Positions 44,991 through 54,746 of a stretch of DNA of 64,000 bases are shown piece by piece. A program made the position numbers and the translations under genes. The stretch spans positions 2,112,001 to 2,176,000 of the forward strand of contig NZ_CP021382.1 in the NCBI RefSeq assembly GCF_002162135.1, read 5' to 3'. Position 1 is the first letter of the stretch. Each line of letters starts with the position of its first letter. A model generated the notes under the pieces. The model did no database searches. It was not told where the DNA came from and saw nothing but the letters and a program-made list of their open reading frames with translations. This DNA comes from Cellvibrio sp. PSBB006 (GTDB lineage Bacteria; Pseudomonadota; Gammaproteobacteria; Pseudomonadales; Cellvibrionaceae).

Positions 44991-45986
44991 ATGCAAAAAT
45001 TACGTTGGGGCGTGCTGAGCACGGCCAAAATCGGACGCACTAAAGTCATTCCTGCCATCCAATCCTCCCTTCACGGTGACGTCGTTGCCATCTGCTCTCG
45101 CGATGCGACCGTTGCACAGCAGGTTGCGGATGAACTGGGCATCGCCCGCGCCCACAGTAGCTACGAAGCGCTGCTGGCCGATCCCGAGGTGGATGCCATC
45201 TACAACCCGTTACCCAACCATTTGCATGTGCCCTGGTCAATCAAGGCGCTGGAGGCCGGCAAACATGTGTTGTGTGAAAAGCCGCTGGGCCTGAATGCAG
45301 CCGATGTACAACCCCTGCTGGATGCCGCAAAACGCTATCCGCATTTAAAAGTCATGGAAGCGTTTATGTACCGCTTTCATCCCCAATGGGACAAGGCCCA
45401 TGAGCTGGTGACCAATGGCAGCATCGGTCAGGTCCGCAGCATCCATTCCCACTTTTCCTACAATAACCGTGAACCGGAAAATATTCGCAACAGTGCGGCC
45501 ATGGGCGGCGGTGCGTTAATGGACATCGGGTGCTATTGCATTTCCCTGTCGCGCTACCTGTTTGAGAGCGAGCCTTTGCGGGTATTCGGACACATCATGC
45601 CCTACCCGGGTTATGAGGTGGATTGTTTTGTCTCCGGCATGATGGAGTTTGCGGATGGCACAGCAACCTTTACCGCATCGACTAAAATTGAAGGGCTGCA
45701 ATTTATGGAAGCCAGCGGCGAAGAGGGCAGCGTGTTTATTCCCGTTCCGTTTAGCCCGATTGCTGATACCGCCACAAAAGTCATCCTCAAGCGCGACCAA
45801 CAACACGAAGAACTTGAAATAGCACCCTGCGATCACTATCGCAACATGGCGGATGCTTTTGCTGAAAGTGTTTTCAATCAACGACCTGTTCCAACACCCC
45901 TGAGTGATGCACTGGCAAACATGAAAATCATTGACGCCATCTTCGCCAGCGCAGCCAGAGAGAGCTGGGTCACTCTGGACTGGTAA
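44991..45986 (+). CDS. Gfo/Idh/MocA-family NAD(P)-dependent oxidoreductase
   Basis: 331 residues. N-terminal Rossmann start WGVLSTAKIGRTKVIPA, then YNPLPNHLHVPW, the catalytic-region EKPLG and MEAFMYRFHPQW, and a C-terminal substrate domain with GGGALMDIGCYCISLSRYL. The pattern is closest to the dihydrodiol/D-xylose 1-dehydrogenase branch, but the substrate cannot be fixed. Monocistronic, with its own 140-base upstream gap. Confidence 0.85.
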   Translation: MQKLRWGVLSTAKIGRTKVIPAIQSSLHGDVVAICSRDATVAQQVADELGIARAHSSYEALLADPEVDAIYNPLPNHLHVPWSIKALEAGKHVLCEKPLGLNAADVQPLLDAAKRYPHLKVMEAFMYRFHPQWDKAHELVTNGSIGQVRSIHSHFSYNNREPENIRNSAAMGGGALMDIGCYCISLSRYLFESEPLRVFGHIMPYPGYEVDCFVSGMMEFADGTATFTASTKIEGLQFMEASGEEGSVFIPVPFSPIADTATKVILKRDQQHEELEIAPCDHYRNMADAFAESVFNQRPVPTPLSDALANMKIIDAIFASAARESWVTLDW

Positions 45987-46101
45987 CAAACATTTTTTCA
46001 AGCGCCCGGCAGCGCGCTATGCTTAAAAATAATTAATAACGTGAAGATAGTTTGCTTGGGGTTTTACCGTTTTCATTATCGGCATCAAGAGGTTAGGCGA
46101 C

Positions 46102-47469
46102 GTGGATAACATTGGCTCTGCAAGCAACGATTCTTCAAAAGGTGAGATAGCACAACACTCGGCGCAGGAAAACCGAATACCCAAAATTGTCGTCGTCGGT
46201 GGTGGCGCCGGCGGCCTGGAACTCGCGACAAAGCTTGGAAAAAAATTTGGCAAAAAGAAACAGGCGGAAATCGTATTAATCGATCGCAGTACCACCCATT
46301 TATGGAAACCTTTGCTGCATGAACTGGCAGTAGGTACCATGGATGAAGGTGTCGATGCGGTCAGCTATCGCGGTCATGCCATCGCCAATTATTTTCACTT
46401 TCGCGTTGGCAACATGACCGGCATTGATCGAGAAGCGCGCCAGGTGATCCTTGCACCCATGCGCGATGAAGATGGTGTCGAGTTTTTGCCTTCCACACGT
46501 ATCAATTACGATTATCTGGTGGTTGCGCTGGGTTCGATATCCAACGACTTCAATACGCCGGGCGTCAAGGAGCACTGCATTTTTCTCGATAGCCCGACGC
46601 AGGCACACCGTTTTCGCAATAAATTACTCAATGCATTTTTACGCATCCAGCGCTTACCGGAAAACCACGATAACGTGCGCATCGCTATCGTCGGTGGCGG
46701 AGCTACCGGTGTCGAATTATCGGCAGAGCTCCATCACGCGGTAGCGGAATTTCACAACTACGGTTTTAGCGCTGTGTCCAATGAACAATTAAAAGTCACG
46801 TTGGTTGAAGCCGGGGCAAGAATTTTGCCCGCACTGCCCGAACGGATTTCTACCGCCGCCCATAAGGAACTTATCACCATTGGTGTCGATGTGAAGCTCA
46901 ATACCACCATCACCGCCGCCACCGGCCACAGTCTGGAAACCAAAGAAGGAGAATCCATCGAGGCAGATTTGTTTGTATGGGCAGCCGGCATCAAAGTGCC
47001 TGACTTTATGAAAGATATTGGCGGGTTGGAAACCAACCGAATTAATCAACTCCATGTAAACGAATTTCTGCAAACCACGCGGGACCCAAACATTTTTGCT
47101 ATCGGTGATTGTGCAGAGTTTATCCAACCCGACGGCAAACGCGTCCCACCGCGCGCGCAAGCTGCACATCAAATGGCCAGTACCTGCTATAAAAATCTGG
47201 TGGCTTTACTCAATAATAAACCTTTGCAAGGTTACGTTTACAAAGATCACGGCTCCCTGATTTCGTTATCCAATTATTCTACCGTCGGCAATCTGATGGG
47301 CAATTTGAGCAGTGGCAGTTTGTTTATTGAAGGGCATCTGGCGCGGTTTGTTTATGTATCACTGTATCGGATGCACCAGGTCGCGATTCATGGGTTGATA
47401 AAAACCGGACTGGTGATGCTGGCCAGCCGGATCAACCGCTGGTTGAGACCACGCTTGAAATTGCATTGA
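46102..47469 (+). CDS. ndh: Type II NADH dehydrogenase (NDH-2)
   Basis: 455 residues. FAD site [18 protein letters not shown] (about 29-46) and NADH site [17 protein letters not shown], with the second FAD motif [12 protein letters not shown]. The C-terminal amphipathic region ([17 protein letters not shown] onward) gives membrane attachment. The start is GTG with AGAGG 9 bases upstream. Oxidises NADH and passes electrons to quinone without pumping protons. Confidence 0.9.
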   Translation: MDNIGSASNDSSKGEIAQHSAQENRIPKIVVVGGGAGGLELATKLGKKFGKKKQAEIVLIDRSTTHLWKPLLHELAVGTMDEGVDAVSYRGHAIANYFHFRVGNMTGIDREARQVILAPMRDEDGVEFLPSTRINYDYLVVALGSISNDFNTPGVKEHCIFLDSPTQAHRFRNKLLNAFLRIQRLPENHDNVRIAIVGGGATGVELSAELHHAVAEFHNYGFSAVSNEQLKVTLVEAGARILPALPERISTAAHKELITIGVDVKLNTTITAATGHSLETKEGESIEADLFVWAAGIKVPDFMKDIGGLETNRINQLHVNEFLQTTRDPNIFAIGDCAEFIQPDGKRVPPRAQAAHQMASTCYKNLVALLNNKPLQGYVYKDHGSLISLSNYSTVGNLMGNLSSGSLFIEGHLARFVYVSLYRMHQVAIHGLIKTGLVMLASRINRWLRPRLKLH

Positions 47470-47500
47470 TAAAAAATATGCATTGCGGAGAACAGGGATG

Positions 47501-48235
47501 TTATCCGGCAATATTATCCGCCTGTTTTAGATTCGCCAGCCGCTGATGCAACTCTCCAATCACCGGCGCACAACAGCCCCGCGTCGCCAGATAGTGCAGA
47601 TTAAATAACGCGAAATAATCCAGCATAATTTCACTTTGTTGCGGCTCATCAGCTACTTGCAAGCACAAAGCTGCAGCCTCAAAGGTCGACAGATAATGAT
47701 CCTGATGGGATTTCCTCACCGCGTAACTGCGCAACAAGGTCTCCGGCAAACGCAGCACCGGCACCTTATCCAACCAACGGCTTAAATGAAACATCCTGCT
47801 GCTCTGCTTCCAGGTACCATCCAATAAAATGAATGTCGGCAATCTGTCGCTCACCGGAATCGTCGAATAAATCTCCCGCGACTCATTTTCAGCTGAGGGA
47901 TAAATAACAAAGCACTGACGCGCCGGATCATTAAGCAATTGCAGTAACTCGGCATCCGGCTCCGTGCGACTCCAGGCAAATGCGTAGGTATTATTTGGAA
48001 AAATATCTGCAATCAAACGGCCGGTATTGGTGGGCTTAAACACTTCATCGCGATGCATCAATAGCACAAAATCACAGCGAGACGCTACGGACGGACGCCA
48101 AGTGCACAGGCATGCAAAACTTGCCAACTGACAATGCTCGCAACGCACAACCGACTTTCCCCGCGCATTAAAATTTCGCGAAGCTTTTGATAGACATACT
48201 TTTCTAAGCAGCTGATATTTGTTGTTGGTCAACAT
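47501..48235 (-). CDS. tapT: DTW-domain tRNA-uridine aminocarboxypropyltransferase
   Basis: 244 residues. The Cys-rich start CEHCQLASFACLC, then LLMHRDEVFKPTNTGRLI and the DxTW motif (LLDGTWKQS) define the DTW family (YfiP/TapT). It installs the acp group on uridine of tRNA using S-adenosylmethionine. The tail is typical (SHQDHYLSTFEAAALCL). It converges with ndh. The start is an ATG at 48235. Confidence 0.85.
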   Translation of the reverse strand: MLTNNKYQLLRKVCLSKASRNFNARGKSVVRCEHCQLASFACLCTWRPSVASRCDFVLLMHRDEVFKPTNTGRLIADIFPNNTYAFAWSRTEPDAELLQLLNDPARQCFVIYPSAENESREIYSTIPVSDRLPTFILLDGTWKQSSRMFHLSRWLDKVPVLRLPETLLRSYAVRKSHQDHYLSTFEAAALCLQVADEPQQSEIMLDYFALFNLHYLATRGCCAPVIGELHQRLANLKQADNIAG

Positions 48236-48247
48236 TCTTTTTATTGT

Positions 48248-48574
48248 CTATTGACGCAACTGTATATAGTCCACATCTTCCCCATCCCTCCAACGGGAGC
48301 AGGTGTTAGCGCCGGACACGGTTACTGTTTTACCTGATGCATGAGCCGTTAAAATCATCGAATATTGTTGCTTACCTACATTTGAATTCTCATCTCTTAT
48401 CATCCAATATCCCGCCGTAGCACACGTAGGCGAATCGGTTTTGCTTCCTCCGGACAGGGTAAAATATATCAAGCCATCACTAGCGCGAACGATAACCATG
48501 TCAACCTTGCCAGTTTGCTTTCCTGCGAAAGCAGGAGATACAGCCAAAACCAATAACAAAAATAAAACCTTCAT
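48248..48574 (-). CDS. Small secreted Cys-containing protein
   Basis: 108 residues. Signal peptide about 1-17 (LFLLLVLAVSPAFA). The mature part is a small beta domain with two Cys (SPTCATAGYWMI, GANTCSRWRDGEDVDYIQL), likely one disulfide. The overall plan resembles the next gene upstream (115 aa), so the two are probably paralogues. No family named. It lies in the AT-rich region behind the toxin operon. Confidence 0.65.
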   Translation of the reverse strand: MKVLFLLLVLAVSPAFAGKQTGKVDMVIVRASDGLIYFTLSGGSKTDSPTCATAGYWMIRDENSNVGKQQYSMILTAHASGKTVTVSGANTCSRWRDGEDVDYIQLRQ

Positions 48575-48649
48575 TTTTCATCCTTTAAATAACAGCTATA
48601 GATATCTAACGCTTGGCCAGCTTATACGCTGAACTTAATTCCTGTAAAT

Positions 48650-48997
48650 TTATTTCACAATTTCAGGATACATACTACAAACAGGATAGGTCATAGCATT
48701 ACCAGTAATTTTGCTGCACTCATCTTCAATATAGCATTGAAATTTCATACCTGTCGTTAGCGCCGTTAATGCGAAAGACAGCGCAGCCTGAGCCGAAGGG
48801 TTACTATCATATACCACTAAACCCGCATCTGACCCGCAATTAGCAGGATTGCTCACCGGCTCAGCCATTCTTATGAAAATCAGATTCTTACTCCAATCAG
48901 ATTTTCGCACCGCAACAGGAACACCATTTGTGAATGTGCCTGCGATGCTTGATATGGGGAAAATAAGTAAGCTAAAAATAACCAGTAGGTTTTTCAT
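48650..48997 (-). CDS. Small secreted Cys-containing protein, paralogue-like
   Basis: 115 residues. Signal peptide about 1-19 (LLVIFSLLIFPISSIAG). Mature part has four Cys (PANCGSDAGLVVYD, FQCYIEDECSKI, YPVCSMYP). The order of elements (VRKSDWSKNLIFIRM, NCG, then a long helix-like AAxxxALTALTTG, then Cys near the end) parallels the 108-residue neighbour. Function unknown; possible periplasmic or secreted accessory to the adjacent contact-toxin operon, by position only. Confidence 0.65.
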   Translation of the reverse strand: MKNLLVIFSLLIFPISSIAGTFTNGVPVAVRKSDWSKNLIFIRMAEPVSNPANCGSDAGLVVYDSNPSAQAALSFALTALTTGMKFQCYIEDECSKITGNAMTYPVCSMYPEIVK

Positions 48998-49043
48998 AAA
49001 AATAATTTTTCCTTTGGCGTCATATTGGTGGAATCGAGGTTAT

Positions 49044-49862
49044 TTATATATGATGATTAATACTACATTCTCCCTTTCCATTATCCAGCTGATAAAAATA
49101 AGCTGGCAATGCTCCACTTACAACCATTGATTTAATTTCCGACAAAGAGGTACTGGATCGTTTAAGGCTATCCAGAAGGTAGGCACTAACACCCGGAAAA
49201 ATAGTAATTGATGTTAAGCATCCACCTTGTTCATCAAGCAGTATTTGATTGGGGAACCAACCCTGCCCCCGAGCCCATACCGAAATACGTGTTGCATTAT
49301 CGTCCATCTGAATAGATGGCTTTCCCCATAAGCCAATTAATGTTTGCTGGGCGTTGTTGCTCGGCAGTGATGCAAGATGGGAAACATGCATTTTCAATTT
49401 GTGCCTTAAAAAGGTATCACTAACTGGCCTCACAGCCTTAGCTTCCCGATTATATTCAGCCCACTTGCTCTGTGTAATCGTTACGACAGCAGACGCTTGA
49501 AACTCACAAATCACTTCACCTTGTTGAATAAACTCTTGCCGCGCAAGGTTTACGTTATTCCCCATGACCGGAACTTCCACATCATGATTAACAACATCAA
49601 GTGATGAATAAAGAACCTCAAATTGACCGTCACATAACTGTTTAGCAACTAATCGCCAATTATCATCAATAGCTTTTCTGCTCTTGGAAAAATATTCGAT
49701 TCGGTAATGCTGCGGAGCAATCGGCAACACGACATAGCCACTATTTTTCCTATATGGACCATATATTGAACTGCACCCCAACATGAGAGCCAAAACCAGC
49801 CATCCACTAACGATAAAACGCGCATGGTAAGCCAGTCTCAGAAACTTATTTAATCCAGCCAT
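49044..49862 (-). CDS. Lipoprotein downstream of the toxin/immunity pair
   Basis: 272 residues. N-terminal membrane-targeting stretch with lipobox ALMLGC near residue 29 (long N-region). The rest is soluble; residues about 180-240 (LIGLWGKPSIQMDD...GWFPNQILLDEQGGCLTSI) look like an SmpA/BamE-like or beta-rich domain, but I cannot assign a family. Its ATG lies inside the last 13 bases of the upstream candidate immunity gene, so they are translationally linked. Possible export or surface accessory of the two-gene exoprotein. Confidence 0.65.
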   Translation of the reverse strand: MAGLNKFLRLAYHARFIVSGWLVLALMLGCSSIYGPYRKNSGYVVLPIAPQHYRIEYFSKSRKAIDDNWRLVAKQLCDGQFEVLYSSLDVVNHDVEVPVMGNNVNLARQEFIQQGEVICEFQASAVVTITQSKWAEYNREAKAVRPVSDTFLRHKLKMHVSHLASLPSNNAQQTLIGLWGKPSIQMDDNATRISVWARGQGWFPNQILLDEQGGCLTSITIFPGVSAYLLDSLKRSSTSLSEIKSMVVSGALPAYFYQLDNGKGECSINHHI

Positions 49863-50503
49863 TTCGCAAGCCAGGCATTTGCATTTTGATCTCGAGTTTT
49901 CTCATGCCAGAGATCAAAATTGGGCTCGTTTATTCTTGCTGGGCCAAATTCCCAAGGAATCTCACAGTTTAGTTTTTTCCTTATAAGATCAGCAGCTAGG
50001 TCTATATCAAAATAAGCACTCAAGAACATTTCTGGTATCAGCGGATAATCAGGATAACGCCGATGCCATCGACAAAGCGACCAATACATCCATGCCTTAA
50101 TTTCCTCTGTTGAGTAGGCAACCGCAGGGAATAAATAAGGGCTTGTATCCTTTCCGTGGCCACCTTCATCTGCATCTATATATGCAACACAGCGCGACCT
50201 TATAAGAAATTTTTTTATCGCGTTTAAAGGTATACCATCATCATCCTCTTCATCATCCCAGTATGCTGCAATGTTATATTTATACCCAATATCAATATCA
50301 ATTTTAGGTTGATGAGAATTAATATTAAAAAATATGTTTAATTGATCCATCAACTCCTGAACACTTTTTTTTTCATTTATGTAAGAAGCCCACATAGCGT
50401 GCAAACAGTAAACAACAACCGTATGAGGAGCCTCCTCACTAAGATATACCTGATCCTCGAGGATTTCTTTTGTCAATGTAATTAGCATTTTCAACAACTC
50501 CAT
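49850..50503 (-). CDS. Candidate immunity protein for the EndoU-like toxin
   Basis: 217 residues from an ATG one base after the toxin TGA (TGATATG), a layout that couples its translation to the toxin. The product has no signal peptide, so it is cytoplasmic, and it is acidic in its middle (YWDDEEDDDG), as many nuclease inhibitors are. No family recognised. A longer in-frame start inside the toxin gene (50578) is less likely. Function is inferred only from position and charge. Confidence 0.6.
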   Translation of the reverse strand: MELLKMLITLTKEILEDQVYLSEEAPHTVVVYCLHAMWASYINEKKSVQELMDQLNIFFNINSHQPKIDIDIGYKYNIAAYWDDEEDDDGIPLNAIKKFLIRSRCVAYIDADEGGHGKDTSPYLFPAVAYSTEEIKAWMYWSLCRWHRRYPDYPLIPEMFLSAYFDIDLAADLIRKKLNCEIPWEFGPARINEPNFDLWHEKTRDQNANAWLAKWLD

Positions 50504-50504
50504 A

Positions 50505-53500
50505 TCAAGGAGAAATAAGATAGACTGTTCCAATATATGGCTGCTTCGTATTGAGGTCTGTATTAAAAAACATTTCAAACTTTAGGCCTGATTGCACGTC
50601 CAAGTAAGCCACTTTCCTTTTACCAACCAGGTCATTTCTATACGCCGACAAATCATTATCCCATGCATGTTGTGCAGCTCTTTTGGTTGCGGCCAGGTAG
50701 TCTGCATCACTGATTTTGCTGGAATCATACACGCTCTTTGTATGCGGAGAGCTTTCCTTCTTATACATTACATTGCCAAGTTCATCATATTTAATTGTAC
50801 CATCACTATTAATTGCAGGAATCTTGTACGCATATTTGGTTCCCACAACATTCCCATTAACATCCTTAATAGGTATAGGATCGCCAACTATCTCACCCAT
50901 TTCATCGCCAGGGGTACGAACAAATTTAGGGTTATCCAACTGTTCATCTGTGTAGCTCCTAGGATTCTCCAATGCAGTCATAAACTCTTGATCTTTATGA
51001 CCACCAGAGAGACTGCCATCTTCGATAACATATTTCCCATTAACTTTATCTACCTTCACCATATGTTCATCAAAATTTGAACGACGCTGAAAGTCATCTA
51101 AATAAACAACTTTACCGCCTGTAACACCGGCGCTGCTATTGCTGTCATGTTGATCAGCGGAGATGTAAGTGGGCGTGTTAGTACCTCTCTTACCCGGAGA
51201 AATACCCGTAACATTTTCAACTATCCATGCCAACCCATCTGTTTCGTCAACTGCCCATTCTCCACTACTGTAGGCGTCTTTAGTTTCACCGAATGAGCTG
51301 TGGCCCAAAAATGCAACACCGGAAAGACTGACGTTGTGTGTTAGTTGATCCTTCAGCTCCAGTAATTCTGCCGGCATAAGCTTATCGTAGCCGTAGTTTA
51401 TACCCACTGTAATGGCAGCTTTTATTGGTCCACCCGTGATCACCGTATACGCGATCTCCGCAGCCTGTAGTTCTAGGGGACTGAATGAACTAACAGCTTT
51501 ATTTGTTGCCGCCAAAAACTCCAATGCGTAACTCTCACCGGGACGTGTACCTGTCACATGCACTGTGGGCAGCGTGCCCTCCTCGTAAAAAGTCGCATTT
51601 GATCTGTATTTTGCCGCCACGTCATATTGGCTACCGTCCGATAACAGATTTTCATCGTAAGCACTGAGTGAATCTAGAACGTCGTTTTGCTCAAGCTTTG
51701 CAATTAGAGTGTCGATGACATCCGAAGCTATACCTTTCTGCGTCAACACCTCCCTGATATCAGACTTATATTTACTTTTAAATCTTTCAGCCCGAGTGGC
51801 ATTAAACGGCAAGACGTCCTCTCCATTGAGCTCTCGGTACAAATCCAAAAGGTAAGTCGCTTTATAAATATTGGCCGCAGCAACCGCTTCCGCTGAACCG
51901 GCTGCAGTATTTACATCGCCACCCAAAGCAAATGCAGCGAAAGCTGCACTAAGTTTCGACAGATCTACTCCATGCGCCAAAAGAAAATTCGCTTCTGTTT
52001 CCACGCTTTGGTAACTAACGAAGCCACCGTTCCTGGTATTTTCGGCCCAATTACGAATCCTGGCTTCAATCAAATCCGCTGTTGCCTGACCAATAACTGC
52101 ACCACCTGCTCCGGACGCACAACCATTCTCAACATCAGCATCCTGGATTTCATTAGTCAATGAACCAGTCAAACATCCCATAGCGGCATGGGCTATATAT
52201 TTAGTTGCTGTACTAAAATCAGCTGCATTTGCAATTTTGTTGCTGATGTTATTACCAATTGTGTTCACTGCATTTACCAATAATGCACTGTTAAATGCAT
52301 CAAGGTAATCATCAGAGTTGCCACCATTGATAGTTACTGCGATACCAGCAGAAACGGTTGAATTAACAATAGCTTGTCCCGCCTGGCTGGCAAATTGTGT
52401 AACTGGACTTGCTGTTGATGGCACGTCAAATAAATTCAAGCCATCTACCGCTGAAAGGGCTCCTGCTGTTGCCATAGAAATCGCTAATGATTTAAGGCTT
52501 TCATCGCTATCCATTGCATTAAGCGTTTCACGCAAATTGTTGCCCGCTGCTAAACTCTGCGTTGCTTGGGTAGCGAGTGTAAGAGCACCAGCCTGCAAAA
52601 TTGCACCTGTCGCAGTGACCGATGTTACACCAGCAGCTGTAGAAACCCCGATAGCTCCACCTCCCGACCCAAGCAAACCTGCTCCCATAGGCCCCATAGC
52701 CACAGCAACGCAAATAGCAATAATCGCCATCGCAGCAGGACTGAGGGTGGAGTTGGATTCGCGTATTTCTTCATGTATCTCTTCAACCGCATCCCAGTTG
52801 ATTGTTGCGCCATCACATTGTTCCACGGAGCCAGTAACATCCACAGCATTGCCAGGAACAACACCGGATATAGGCCCTTTCGGTTTTTCAATCCAACATT
52901 TATTATAAAGATCCGCCATCCAGGACATCTCTGGCATCTTGGCGTATTCTTCCAATTGCTGTTTTAAACTTGCCCCTTGTTTACCCGTGTACTCAATATT
53001 GATACCTGTTAGAGCCTCTACCTCCAACCCACCGATAATCGCATTTTGTACATTATTTTCATGCACTATATCTTCTGTACGCGTTTTTATCGTCCAAGTG
53101 CCTTTGCGTACTGTCTGTAAATGGGATTCCTCCAGTTCTTTTGTCATTAGCATGTGGACGCCGCCATTGTGCGCACGAACTTTAGTCCCACTGCTGCTTG
53201 TAATCTGAGCAGCTCGGAGAGTGACATCACCAGAATCTGTATCCAGCAGTACGCCTTTACCAGCATAAAGAATGGAGCGAACTGCATGACTGATAAACTC
53301 AGATGCAGTACCTTTCGTTTTCCCTTTTCTATCTTCTTTGCTTATGCTGGTTTGATCCAAGCTATCGAGGATATGAATACCGTTTGCAGCAAGAAGCTCG
53401 ACCCCACCTTGAGTACTAGTGAGTTCCGATGCAGTAATATTTATGGCCCCACCAGCGATTAATTTAATGGTGTCATTGGCAGATATACTTGAACCAATAG

Positions 53501-54734
53501 CATTAAGAGAATTTTGACTTACCCCCCAATCCCCGACTTTATATTCGCTTGAGTATTGGGTAACCACCGGAAGAATATTGATGTTTGTACCAGCGGATAA
53601 TGTGATTGCGCCATTAGAGGACGTGATTTTGGACGCCTCCAAGGTGATATCTTGAGATGAATTAACCGTTATATTGCCATTTGCCGTTATCGCAGATATT
53701 TCACTTAAACGCGTGCCCTGGCCGTATCGATCAGTAAATAAATGCACTAATGTCTTTAGGTGTACTTGACCCGCATAAATATCAACGTTGTTATTGGCAA
53801 CAACTTGCGAGCCATCAATCAATGAGAAAACACCTCCTACATGGAGGTTCAGGCTTGATTTTGCATCGATAACGCTACCCAACGCCGATATATTACCAGT
53901 CGCTTGAATCGCTATATTGCCTTCGGATTTGATAGTGCCATTTACAAGTTTTACGTCCCTGACTGCGAGGAACGATTCACGACCGAGCCGCAACGACTGA
54001 TTGCTAATGGTTACGCTGCCAAGCTGATTGTGTTCACCGAAAAACTCGATGACATGATCGTTAACCGACTGGGTCGCTACGGTATTTTCTGTGAGATATA
54101 AAATAGGGACAACAACTGTCGCACCGTCAATTAGCCGGTGCTCCGGCCACAGGACATCCAAACCTTGAGAGTTGAGGTAAGCCACATCACTAGCGGACAA
54201 TTTTGTGCCGTAGATTTTCCCTGTACGTTGTGCGTACACATAGGCATTGTTGTAAAGCTTATTTATTTGAACAAATTCAGAGTCATTATTTTCCGGATCA
54301 ATCAAATGGCGGCCCAATTGATTAAAGACCTGCTGCCGAACCAATCTATTCTGAACGTATACATCCCCCACCAATTTTCCCACCGGCTGATGGGGCACAA
54401 TGATTGTTATATCCCCTGCTATCGGAATATATGTTGGGGCAGGCAACGAAATTTTGTTGTCAACTAACCGCTTGTGAAAACTGGCTATATTTTGGTTACT
54501 CAGATTACCAGAGTAAGCCAAATCAGATTTTTGATACAGGTAGCTTGAGGTAGAAGCCCGTTCGAAAAAATTGCTCGATAACGCTTGCGTAATTGTTTCG
54601 TCGCTAGTTAGGTATGCGGCAGCGGCCACTGCTGGAAAGCATATTTGCCCCAACATAAAAAAAGCCATTACACCCGCAGTGATACGTTGTTTAAGTGTTA
54701 GATAGCTAACTTGCTGCTTTTGTGTTTTGAACAT
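50505..54734 (-). CDS. CdiA/FhaB-type exoprotein with C-terminal EndoU-like toxin (second half of a split gene)
   Basis: 1409 residues with AAGGAGAT at ideal spacing. An own signal peptide (about 15-39, ITAGVMAFFMLGQICFPAVAAA in two parts) replaces the usual TPS domain. Residues 100-230 (VYVQNRLVRQQVFNQLGRHL, then DVLWPEHRLIDGATVVVP) resemble the middle section of CdiA. Filamentous hemagglutinin-type beta repeats follow to about 560, then a hydrophobic Gly/Ala segment and DUF637-like region (665-880; GCLTGSL and ENGCASGAGGAVIGQ). The last 200 residues carry NFDEH, GGHKDQEF, then SVYDSSKISDADYL, matching the bacterial EndoU RNase pattern with two active-site His. It overlaps no gene but is immediately followed by a candidate immunity gene. 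Confidence 0.75.
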   Translation of the reverse strand: MFKTQKQQVSYLTLKQRITAGVMAFFMLGQICFPAVAAAAYLTSDETITQALSSNFFERASTSSYLYQKSDLAYSGNLSNQNIASFHKRLVDNKISLPAPTYIPIAGDITIIVPHQPVGKLVGDVYVQNRLVRQQVFNQLGRHLIDPENNDSEFVQINKLYNNAYVYAQRTGKIYGTKLSASDVAYLNSQGLDVLWPEHRLIDGATVVVPILYLTENTVATQSVNDHVIEFFGEHNQLGSVTISNQSLRLGRESFLAVRDVKLVNGTIKSEGNIAIQATGNISALGSVIDAKSSLNLHVGGVFSLIDGSQVVANNNVDIYAGQVHLKTLVHLFTDRYGQGTRLSEISAITANGNITVNSSQDITLEASKITSSNGAITLSAGTNINILPVVTQYSSEYKVGDWGVSQNSLNAIGSSISANDTIKLIAGGAINITASELTSTQGGVELLAANGIHILDSLDQTSISKEDRKGKTKGTASEFISHAVRSILYAGKGVLLDTDSGDVTLRAAQITSSSGTKVRAHNGGVHMLMTKELEESHLQTVRKGTWTIKTRTEDIVHENNVQNAIIGGLEVEALTGINIEYTGKQGASLKQQLEEYAKMPEMSWMADLYNKCWIEKPKGPISGVVPGNAVDVTGSVEQCDGATINWDAVEEIHEEIRESNSTLSPAAMAIIAICVAVAMGPMGAGLLGSGGGAIGVSTAAGVTSVTATGAILQAGALTLATQATQSLAAGNNLRETLNAMDSDESLKSLAISMATAGALSAVDGLNLFDVPSTASPVTQFASQAGQAIVNSTVSAGIAVTINGGNSDDYLDAFNSALLVNAVNTIGNNISNKIANAADFSTATKYIAHAAMGCLTGSLTNEIQDADVENGCASGAGGAVIGQATADLIEARIRNWAENTRNGGFVSYQSVETEANFLLAHGVDLSKLSAAFAAFALGGDVNTAAGSAEAVAAANIYKATYLLDLYRELNGEDVLPFNATRAERFKSKYKSDIREVLTQKGIASDVIDTLIAKLEQNDVLDSLSAYDENLLSDGSQYDVAAKYRSNATFYEEGTLPTVHVTGTRPGESYALEFLAATNKAVSSFSPLELQAAEIAYTVITGGPIKAAITVGINYGYDKLMPAELLELKDQLTHNVSLSGVAFLGHSSFGETKDAYSSGEWAVDETDGLAWIVENVTGISPGKRGTNTPTYISADQHDSNSSAGVTGGKVVYLDDFQRRSNFDEHMVKVDKVNGKYVIEDGSLSGGHKDQEFMTALENPRSYTDEQLDNPKFVRTPGDEMGEIVGDPIPIKDVNGNVVGTKYAYKIPAINSDGTIKYDELGNVMYKKESSPHTKSVYDSSKISDADYLAATKRAAQHAWDNDLSAYRNDLVGKRKVAYLDVQSGLKFEMFFNTDLNTKQPYIGTVYLISP

Positions 54735-54746
54735 ATTCCTATCTCC

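Noticed and set aside
50505..54734. VENN pre-toxin motif in the CdiA-like protein
   Set aside because: No VENN is seen before the EndoU-like region; the boundary was placed by the domain pattern instead.
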